This document shows positions 30,901 to 36,505 of a stretch of DNA of 36,505 nt, one piece after another. Position 1 is the first letter of the stretch. Each line of letters starts with the position of its first letter. A program made the position numbers and the translations under genes. The stretch is from Arthrobacter livingstonensis. Lineage in GTDB: Bacteria; Actinomycetota; Actinomycetes; Actinomycetales; Micrococcaceae. The DNA lies in the NCBI RefSeq assembly GCF_003219815.1, contig NZ_QJVD01000032.1, forward strand, positions 1-36,505, read 5' to 3'. The notes beneath the pieces are model-generated. The model was not told where the DNA came from, did no database searches, and was given only the letters and a program-made list of their open reading frames with translations.

Positions 30901-33554
30901 GCCGGCGGCCAGAACCACGGGCCGTAGAACCAGCGGCCGAATGCGCTCATGCCGCTGGGGTCGCCAGGGTTCTGCGCGGGCATGTAGACGTGTGGCTGCC
31001 AGAGGTTGCCCTCGCCGCCCCACTTCTTCGCGTCCCAGGTCGGGTCGAGCTGGGCCATCCGTATCGCGCTAGGCACGAAGGTCTTGTCCTGGATGGTCAG
31101 CTGGGTCCCCATGCCGAGCCCTTCAAGGGCTCCGCCGGGTGCCATCAGCTTCTGCTCGGCGTCGTCAGTGATCATGTAGCCGGCTTCCTCACCGGCGTAC
31201 ACGTTGAGCCGTGTGATGCCCCACGAATGGTCGTGGTAGAACATCATCCGGGCGCTCTGCTGGTTTGTGTAGAAGAAGGTCTCAGCACCGGGGCCGGGAT
31301 CCGGCATGTCAGGGACGTTGCTGACGCTGACACCCTTCGGGTAGGCAGTGTTCTCACCGGTGGGGGTGACCCACTGGTGTGGTGTGCCGTCGCTGATCCA
31401 CGGGGTGATGCCGCCATGTAGGTGCAAGGTGGCCCGGTTCTCCGAGTAGCACGTGGCCGGCTTCGGCGTTTCCCCGCACATCGGGTTGCGGACGCCGTCA
31501 AGGACGCTTCCCTGGTCCTTCGCCATGTCCTCCGGAACCTTCGTTACGGGGTCGAGCGTCATCATGTCTGGGCCGGCACCTGCACCCATCACCGAGGTGT
31601 CGACCGGCAGGAACAGGTCGCCATCCACACCGGTGGGGAGGAGATTGCGGAACAGAACGCGGACGGGCTTGTTCTTCGTGGCCATGATGGTCGGCCCGAG
31701 GTAGTGCGGGTTGTCCACGCCGTTGAAGCTGATGGGGCTGTCGGGGATGGCCGGGTCAACATTGGCGTTGCCGAGGGCCACTTTTTTGCCCGGGACGACG
31801 CTGGTTGAGAGCTGGACGTAACCGCGGAGGAGAGTCGCAGGCAGGTCGCGATGGAACTTCATCCGGTATTGCACAACCGCGATTTCGTAGTAGTCGGTAC
31901 CGGGGTAGGTGGTGGTGTCGGGCACCGCAACCGGGATGTATTGGCCCAGGTCGTTGGCGTTGACCTCGCCCTGACCCGGCAGCGTGTCGACGAACTTCTT
32001 GATCCCGGGCGTGAGGTATCCGGCACCGGGGGTGGTCACCACAATCTCGGTGACCGAGCCTTTGACAGCCACTTTGGCAGTTCCGCTGGCACCCTTGTCG
32101 GCCTTGCCCACGGTGTCAGCAATGGTCACTGCTGGTGCTGAGAGGTAGCCCGCACCACCGCTGATCATGTCGATCCGGGTGACGCCGATGGTGGCCACAA
32201 CGCTGGCCCACACGGTGGGATTGGTCTTGCTGGCGTCCGTGACGGTCACTATCGGAGCCGAAGTGTAGCCACTGCCGGCGATCGCAATTTCGACGCCGCT
32301 GACCACGCCATTGGCGTCCATTGTTGCGCTGGCAGTGGCCTGCACGCCGTCCGCGAGGTCAGGCTTGGAGATGTTCACCAACGGCTGGGCAGTATAACCC
32401 TTGCCTCCATCGGTCAGTTTCAAGTCATCGACTGTCCCGCTGGCGAGTGCCTGTGCCTCCGAGCCCGCAGCAGGGGTGCCGCCTGCCAGGGTCACTGTGG
32501 GTGCGGTGAAGCCGAAACCCGTCTCGTTGACGTCGATACCGGTAATGACGCCCGTGGCGATCTTGGCGGTGGCCTTGGCCACCGCGGTGGGAGTTACTCC
32601 GGCAGTCGTGATTGCCACCGTGGGCGGGACCGCGTAGCCGGCGCCTGGGCTAGTTACTGTCACACCCGAGATGGCGCCCGTCTTGGGGTCAACCGAGGCT
32701 GTTGCCTCGGCGCCCGTGCCCGGGTCGGTGATGGTCGGCGTGACGTCTGCCCCGAAGGAATAGGTGCGGTCGTGGGAGAAGTCCGGATAGTTCGTGGCTC
32801 CAAGCTTGACCGTGGAGTCCTTGGCCGGAACAACGTTGGCGGCCATCCCCGGGTCACCGCTGGCCGGTGTGCTCAGGGTGTCGCCATTGGCCGGAACTCC
32901 GGTGTCAACCGGAATCCCTTGCCCGTAAAAGCCGATCACGTCATCTTTCTGCACTGTCACCGGCGGTACGGCATAGGTTGCGACCTCTCCGGTGGGCACG
33001 GCCGGTGTTGGCACCGTCAGGGGGTCGCTGGCGAATACGACGGTGTATTCGCCCGCAGTGCCGGTGGGTCGTAGCACCAGCGCGTGGAAGAAGTTGCCAG
33101 CCGACGTGGTGGGACTCCCTCCAGCCGTGCCCTGGTTCCAGCTCTGGAAGTCGTGGAGAGTGCCAGCTGGCAGCTTGGTGTGGTCAAGGACGGCCAACAC
33201 CGGGCCCAAGGTGCCATTTGGCTTCGCGTAGTCGGTGGCGTATCTACGCTCGGTCAGCGGGTTGCCGTAGAGGACCGGGGTGGGGGTCCCGGCGCCGATT
33301 GTCACCATTGCGTCTGCCAACGTCTGTGGGCTGTTTGCCCAGTTGGGGTAGGGGCCGAAGTAGTGTGGCACCTTCGTGGAGTCGGTGGTGCTTGAAGGGA
33401 CCGCGGCCCCGGCCGCATCGGGTCCGGAGAAGCTGTTGGGCCCGCCCAGCGGTCCGATGCTGCTGATGAGCAGTGCGAACGACAAAATGATGGCCGGTCT
33501 GCTCAATCTGCGTCTCGGGGCCCGGCGGAAGGGGTGGGTGGCAGGTGTTTGCAT
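27930..33554 (-). CDS. Giant secreted multicopper oxidase with repeat, Fn3 and Ig-like domains
   Basis: This 1874-residue protein starts at ATG 33554 with AGGGGA six bases upstream. The signal region is RRAPRRRLSRPAIILSFALL. Residues ~290-515 hold six repeats of 40-50 residues with the pattern G-x-G-Y/F-x3-P-x-V-x-I (SPGAGYAVPPTVAI, ISGGAGYLSAPAVTI). The oxidase core spans ~600-1440 with all four copper motifs: TLHLHGG, MFYHDHSWG, HPLHFHLN and WHCHILSHEEMDMM, giving H-C-H-x3-H-x4-M at the type 1 site. One Fn3-like domain (~1455-1550) and three Big_5-type Ig-like domains (~1556-1874) follow. No sortase signal is present. Likely roles are oxidation of copper(I), manganese(II) or phenolics outside the cell. 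Size and layout recall MofA-type manganese oxidases, but the substrate is unknown. Confidence 0.88.
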   Translation of the reverse strand: MQTPATHPFRRAPRRRLSRPAIILSFALLISSIGPLGGPNSFSGPDAAGAAVPSSTTDSTKVPHYFGPYPNWANSPQTLADAMVTIGAGTPTPVLYGNPLTERRYATDYAKPNGTLGPVLAVLDHTKLPAGTLHDFQSWNQGTAGGSPTTSAGNFFHALVLRPTGTAGEYTVVFASDPLTVPTPAVPTGEVATYAVPPVTVQKDDVIGFYGQGIPVDTGVPANGDTLSTPASGDPGMAANVVPAKDSTVKLGATNYPDFSHDRTYSFGADVTPTITDPGTGAEATASVDPKTGAISGVTVTSPGAGYAVPPTVAITTAGVTPTAVAKATAKIATGVITGIDVNETGFGFTAPTVTLAGGTPAAGSEAQALASGTVDDLKLTDGGKGYTAQPLVNISKPDLADGVQATASATMDANGVVSGVEIAIAGSGYTSAPIVTVTDASKTNPTVWASVVATIGVTRIDMISGGAGYLSAPAVTIADTVGKADKGASGTAKVAVKGSVTEIVVTTPGAGYLTPGIKKFVDTLPGQGEVNANDLGQYIPVAVPDTTTYPGTDYYEIAVVQYRMKFHRDLPATLLRGYVQLSTSVVPGKKVALGNANVDPAIPDSPISFNGVDNPHYLGPTIMATKNKPVRVLFRNLLPTGVDGDLFLPVDTSVMGAGAGPDMMTLDPVTKVPEDMAKDQGSVLDGVRNPMCGETPKPATCYSENRATLHLHGGITPWISDGTPHQWVTPTGENTAYPKGVSVSNVPDMPDPGPGAETFFYTNQQSARMMFYHDHSWGITRLNVYAGEEAGYMITDDAEQKLMAPGGALEGLGMGTQLTIQDKTFVPSAIRMAQLDPTWDAKKWGGEGNLWQPHVYMPAQNPGDPSGMSAFGRWFYGPWFWPPAKDAKYPPMANPYYDPACDANVADFCEPALIPSTPNNSVGMEAFHDTPVVNGTAYPTTTMDPKSYRFRILNGSDDRFWNLSWYVADPATGTEVALKASELSLAQTDPVVMPTPDTAKSPKGPDWIQIGNEGGFLPTPAVVPAHETTFITDATRFDVGNVDQHSLLLAPAERADVIVDFSAYRGKTLILYNDAPAAFPGRIPGYDYYTGGPDMSPAGAPTTLPGYGPDTRSVMQVRVSNAAPALAFDRPNTTADQMGKLMAAFDHHTDAAGNPAGVFESSQNPIVVGQSAYNQAYGTSFVRGGYCNAAVTPAAKCDGFARIAEQGGEQFKFDTLAGPQLSVPIEGKSVHDEMNAANFDEWGRMSGNIGLEAPGATPLLQNIILYPYVNPATEKLDGTKGTNSLKVTPISTNADGTQIWKITHNGVDTHPLHFHLNDVQLLNRVTWDNIIIPPEPTEIGWKDTVRVSPLEDTIVAVRPILPKLPFAVPDSNRPLNPMMPLGAKGSITGVNGYEAGFNNTDTTGNPIDPISNDMTNFGWEYVWHCHILSHEEMDMMRPIVVSTPRTLADASVVSFTRPANDVLLSWTDGTPVLIADPTTWGNAKNEIGYKIERAPLANGTAGTYAQIATTLANITTYTDKTAGTGQYAYRVTAWNAAGNTVSAPVLTATPVATIPKVTSQNPVPGAMGVASNIRPTVTFNEAVTGVSNTTFTLKQGAATLPASVTFNAATRTATLTPTSTLTPDKPYTLSLTTAIKSTSGGSLAATTWTFTTGPVPTVTATNPAAGATGVGLGTAARPTPLSATFSEAVTGLPTTAAGTPNFTLKLGTATIASKVTYNATTRVATLTSNAPLVSDRTYTLTLSNAVKDVAGNPLTTKTWTFTTGPVPTVTVTNPAVNATRVSRTANITATFSEAITGLPGAAAASGNFTIKRASNGAVFASAVSYSSTTRVATLNPTGTLLANTKYTLTLSSGIKDTAGNPLVLLTWSFTTGN
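28241..28613. repeat. Exact 40-nt repeat in the Ig-like domains of the oxidase
   Basis: The 40 nt at 28241-28280 recur without change at 28574-28613, 333 bp apart, which is 111 codons and one Ig-like unit. The surrounding units are less alike, so this stretch looks recently copied or gene-converted. Recombination between copies would delete one domain in frame. Confidence 0.8.
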
Positions 33555-33889
33555 GATGATTCCCCTAACAAACGGAGCGCGGGATTCCGGGCTCTACGTG
33601 ACGAGTGTCACCCTGTATTGCCCGTAATGGGCGATTTATGACATAACTGTCATCTGGCTTCGGACGTTCGGTAGGCAGAACTTTGCCTGGATCAGGCTTG
33701 CAAGATGCCAATCAACTCTGCTTCGACCTATGGGCATGACGTTGTGTCTGCTGGATTTATGTGGATAAGGTGTCAGGCGCAGGTATCCCCGTTCGGGCCT
33801 GTCGCCGCTATTTTTGTGTTTTCTGCACGAGTGGCCGCATGGGTAGGCGTATCCCCGCATATTTCAAAGCACCCGCAGGGACTGAAAAG
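33555..33889. other. Upstream region of the multicopper oxidase, no gene recognised
   Basis: No protein-like ORF is present. This stretch must contain the oxidase promoter, but no convincing -35/-10 pair or copper-responsive operator (such as a CsoR dyad) was found by eye. Confidence 0.4.
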
Positions 33890-33923
33890 GGCTCTCCTGA
33901 CCCACACTTACGTCAGGAGAGCC
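33890..33923. repeat. Perfect 12-bp inverted repeat made of two IS-end sequences
   Basis: GGCTCTCCTGAC (33890-33901) and GTCAGGAGAGCC (33912-33923) enclose 10 nt. The right 23 nt match the IS end at 98-120 at 21 of 23 positions. The left arm has the bases expected at the outer tip of the opposite IS end. The flanks do not form an evident target duplication. It may be a minimal IS remnant that now also works as a terminator hairpin. Confidence 0.6.
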
Positions 33924-33950
33924 TCTTAAGTCTCAATGAGGGTTAACTTC

Positions 33951-33985
33951 TTCACCCCTGGGGGTGAATTTTCCTGACCTATAGT
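33951..33985 (+). promoter_or_regulatory. Dyad and -10 for a leaderless response-regulator mRNA
   Basis: TTCACCCC-TG-GGGGTGAA (33951-33968) is an 8-bp inverted repeat. TATAGT (33980-33985) has good -10 form, and transcription from it would begin at or next to the ATG at 33992. The dyad occupies the -35 region, so a protein bound there would control the promoter. The dyad is direct; leaderless initiation is inferred from spacing. Confidence 0.5.
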
Positions 33986-33991
33986 GGGGGA

Positions 33992-34636
33992 ATGGACAGC
34001 CTTCGAATCGCACTGGTGGATGACTACGAGATCGTCCTTCGAGGGCTGGAGATGATGCTCCGTTCCTACGGGGACACCCTTGAGGTCGTCGAACTTGACC
34101 TCAATCGCAATGTGGACAAACCCGTGGATCTCACCCTCTACGACACGTTTGCCGCGACTCCAGGTGACGGCAAGGAGGTGAACGAACTGGCAAGCAACCC
34201 ACTTGCCGGCAAGGTAGTTATCTATTCGTGGGACCTGAATGAGGCCCGGGTCAAGGCGGCGCTGGCCAATGGCGCCAGCGGATACCTGTCCAAGGGCCTG
34301 CCTGCGGCACGCTTGGTCCGCGCAATCCACGAGATCCACCGGGGGGAAGGCCAGGTATTCCAGGGACCCGGTCACCAGGCGAAGACGAGCCTGGGCGATT
34401 GGCCCGGCCGTGAAGAGGGCCTGACGCAACGGGAGGCAGAAGTGCTTGCCCTCATCACCCAAGGCCTGAACAATGCCGAGATTGCCGACAGGGCCCGGCT
34501 ATCAGTGAACACCGTCAAGACGTTCATCCGCAGCTGCTACCGCCGTATTGGCGTAACGAACCGCTCCAACGCCATTCTCTGGGGCCTCGAGCATGGATTC
34601 TTTCCAGACCACAAACGGGTTCGACCGCGACAGTGA
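33992..34636 (+). CDS. NarL/FixJ (LuxR-type) response regulator
   Basis: The 214-residue protein has an N-terminal receiver domain with acidic pair DD (ALVDDYEIVLRGLE), a probable phosphoacceptor aspartate in DLTLYDTFAA (near residue 51), serine in VVIYSWD and lysine in GYLSKGLPAA. It ends in a LuxR-type helix-turn-helix (LTQREAEVLALITQGLNNAE; ARLSVNTVKTFIRSCYRRIG). The receiver is somewhat divergent, with LYDTF in place of the usual hydrophobic strand ending D-x-x-MP. No intact histidine kinase is adjacent; the only one nearby is the broken remnant at 34882-35345 on the other strand. The start codon coincides with the predicted transcription start. The region 34637-34881 has no gene. Confidence 0.85.
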   Translation: MDSLRIALVDDYEIVLRGLEMMLRSYGDTLEVVELDLNRNVDKPVDLTLYDTFAATPGDGKEVNELASNPLAGKVVIYSWDLNEARVKAALANGASGYLSKGLPAARLVRAIHEIHRGEGQVFQGPGHQAKTSLGDWPGREEGLTQREAEVLALITQGLNNAEIADRARLSVNTVKTFIRSCYRRIGVTNRSNAILWGLEHGFFPDHKRVRPRQ

Positions 34637-34881
34637 ATCGGCTCCTAATACGCCGCGGGCTCGGGCCGGGACCATGGTGCCGGATATTAAGACTGTATGC
34701 TCGGAGGGATGGTGGATGGAGTAGGTGATCGGTAGGGGAACGGGTACCGGGACACGGATCACCATAGATCAGTCGGCAGCGTCAGCGCTCCGGGTCCATC
34801 CCCGGGATCGCCCACCGCCTGCGCGTTCACATGTAGCCTGTTCTGCACTGCTGGACCGTCCGGACGTGGACTGCTGGACGT

Positions 34882-35345
34882 TCAGTGGTCCAGGGTGCTG
34901 CCCGGCAGCCGGATGCAAAAGCATGCGCCGGCGTCGTCGGAGGCTGCCGGCTCCACCGTGAGCCGCAGTCCCAGTCGCTGCGCCAACCGGGCGCCGATGG
35001 AGAGACCCAGCCCGCTGCCAACCGGCCGCTGGCCAGCATAGTGGCGGTAAAGCACGCCCCGTTCGAACGCCACCGCGGCGTCCTGGGAGGTCAGATTGGG
35101 ACCGTTGTCCCGCACCTCAACTGCGACGACGTCGGGCAGGCCGGCCGGGGCTGGCGTCGAATACTCCAACCTGCCTCAATCACCAGGGGTTTTCCTGCCG
35201 GCGTCACCCGCAGCGCATTCCCCACGAGCGCGTCGATGATCTGCCGCAACCGCTGCCCGTCCGTGGTGACGGAAACGGCATCGCCGCCTGCAGGCAGGTT
35301 AATTTGAAGCGGTACGCCGGCTTGGGTGGCGGCACCCTCACGTTT
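34882..35345 (-). pseudogene. Histidine kinase C-terminal remnant, frameshifted
   Basis: The minus strand encodes the ATP-binding half of a kinase in two frames. The first has the N-box region (RLRQIIDALVGNALRVTPAG). The second has VRDNGPNLTSQDAA and GSGLGLSIGARLAQRLGLRL, ending CIRLPGSTLDH. The frames join if one base is restored near 35170, within VIEAG-LEYSTPA. The sensor, H-box and N-terminal half are missing. Upstream of about 35345 the sequence turns into an integrase on the opposite strand. The gene is dead. Confidence 0.65.
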
Positions 35346-36346
35346 GAAGAGCACCGCGCTTTCTGGACCTGGGCCATGGTCGAAGTGCTGCGACATACCG
35401 GCATTCGCATCGAGGAACTTTGCGAACTCTCGCACCACAGCCTGATCCAATACCGACTGCCCGACACCGGCGCACTAATTCCCCTGCTGCAAATAGCCCC
35501 CTCCAAGACCGACGCCGAACGAATACTGGTCATCTCCCCCGAACTTGCCGACGTCCTTTCCCAGATAGTTTCCCGGATCCGTGCCGGCCAACCCCACGTG
35601 CCAGCTGTAGTCTCCTACGACAAGAACGAACGCGTCTACAATCCGCCACTGCCCCTGCTGTTCCAATGGCGCCGACGCCTGGAAAACCGGGCCGTCTCCG
35701 AAGCCGCCCTGCGCCACTACCTCGACCACGCGCTGGACGGGATCGGGTTCAAGGACGGTGGCGGGAATCCGCTGCGCTACACCTTCCACGATTTCCGCCG
35801 GCTCTTCATCACCGATGCGATCATGCACGGCATGCCACCACACCTCGCCCAACTGGTCGCCGGCCACCGCGACATCAACACAACAATGGGCTACAACTCC
35901 GTTTATCCCGAGGAAGTCATCAAAGGCCACCGGGAATTCATTGCCCGCCGCCGATCCCTACGGCCGGCCCAGGAATACCGCACCCCCACCGACGAGGAAT
36001 GGGCCGAGTTCATCGGCCACTTCGAACACCGCAAGGTCGCCGTGGGTGACTGCGGACGCTCCTACGACACACCCTGCATCCACGAGCACAGCTGCCTGCG
36101 CTGCCCGCTACTGCGGCCCGATCCACGGCCAGGCCACGGTTGATCCAGATCCGCGACAATCTCATCGACCGAATCAAGGAAGCCGAGTCCCACCGCTGGC
36201 TCGGGGAAGCCGAGGGCCTGAAAGTCAGCCTCGCCGGCGCCCGCGCCAAACTGACCGAAATGGATCAAATCACCGCCCGCCGCACCACCACCCAACTCGG
36301 CATGCCCACCTTCACTGAGGCTGCCGGCCGGACCAACATCCAATAA
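35335..36346 (+). pseudogene. Tyrosine recombinase (Tn554/TnpB-like integrase), N-truncated and frameshifted
   Basis: The frame opens at 35304, but integrase-like sequence begins only around LTFEEHRAFWTWAMVEVLRH. Catalytic motifs are visible: arginine in RHTGIRIEELCEL, H-x-x-R in FHDFRRLF, and GHRDINTTMGYNSVYPEE with the histidine and candidate nucleophile tyrosines. A Cys/His cluster (CGRSYDTPCIHEHSCLRC) follows, as in large actinobacterial Tn554-type integrases. The N-terminal several hundred residues are missing. Near 36127 one base change breaks the frame. The proper tail continues in another frame (RPRLIQIRDNLIDRIKEAES) to TAA near 36346. Junction with the kinase remnant shows both genes were cut by one rearrangement. 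Confidence 0.65.
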
Positions 36347-36505
36347 AACCATGAAGAAGAAAGCTCGCAATGACACCGGATAGCATTGAAATTCTTAGTT
36401 CGGAGAAGACGCCCGAGACGCGGCCATCATTGCTGAAGCAGCCCGGACCCTGCCGCACACGCTGCGTTCCATTGTCGTCGCCGACGAGCAGGCCGCCGAG
36501 CTGTC
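36347..36505 (+). other. Window end: possible broken third gene of the integrase unit
   Basis: After the integrase tail, ATG at about 36350 gives MKKKARNDTG then a stop. A separate open frame from 36399 to the window end reads EDARDAAIIAEAARTLPHTL and on, helical in composition, with no start codon. Tn554-like units have a small third gene at this place. The sequence is too short to decide. Confidence 0.2.

Noticed and set aside
29769-31421. 550-residue plus-strand frame inside the multicopper oxidase
   Set aside because: It is antisense to intact copper-binding motifs. Valine- and glycine-rich composition and the lack of a domain mark it as a shadow.

Overview
The window looks like a chromosomal accessory region of a high-GC actinobacterium, most likely Arthrobacter or a close relative. 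The grounds are GC-rich codon use, protein families typical of Micrococcaceae, and mobile-element remnants of types common there (an ISL3-like transposase tail, an IS256-like transposase start, a Tn554-type tyrosine recombinase). Species cannot be named from the sequence alone. No rRNA, intact tRNA or CRISPR array was seen.

Layout. 1-120: end of an ISL3-like insertion sequence with its terminal repeat. 244-6604: membrane and transport genes: a DUF2254 protein, a fragment of a cation/proton antiporter beside an intact antiporter, a LapA-domain protein, and a SulP anion transporter divergent from a MerR regulator. 6658-9703: a decayed stretch with a frameshifted alpha/beta hydrolase, a small membrane protein, a frameshifted UPF0718/ArsP-type permease and a frameshifted unknown ORF. 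9886-20290: an apparent island of about 10 kb, bordered by two diverged direct repeats of about 400 bp. Each repeat starts with a sequence resembling the 3' end of a tRNA. 20300-24233: mostly non-coding, with a GntR regulator carrying a Cache-like sensor domain, an orphan TasA/camelysin-like secreted protein and an IS256 remnant. 24234-26093: a small coupled ORF, a response regulator and a histidine kinase. 26156-33554: a CopC-CopD copper protein and a giant 1874-residue multicopper oxidase. 33890-36505: IS-end hairpin, a LuxR-type response regulator, and a histidine kinase remnant joined to a broken integrase.

The centrepiece is the island. A divergent AraC regulator faces a six-gene collinear operon: SDR dehydrogenase, StyA-like FAD monooxygenase, StyA2B-like monooxygenase fused to flavin reductase, CrtI-like FAD oxidoreductase, isatin hydrolase-type cyclase, and a ThDP-dependent decarboxylase. 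Read together they suggest a pathway from indole through an epoxide/dihydrodiol, 3-hydroxyindolin-2-one (dioxindole) and isatin to isatinate, and then to a decarboxylated product (2-aminobenzaldehyde or anthranilate). The first steps and the isatin hydrolase follow known families. The CrtI-like and ThDP steps are inference. The AraC/SDR intergenic region carries an exact tandem operator-like repeat with a 20-bp period overlapping a candidate -35.

The second coherent block is copper-related: CopCD and the giant multicopper oxidase lie on the same strand, separated by a strong terminator. The two-component system ends convergent with them. Frameshifts cluster in 6.6-9.7 kb and 34.9-36.4 kb, while the island and the copper block are intact. 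That pattern fits local gene decay better than uniform sequencing error.
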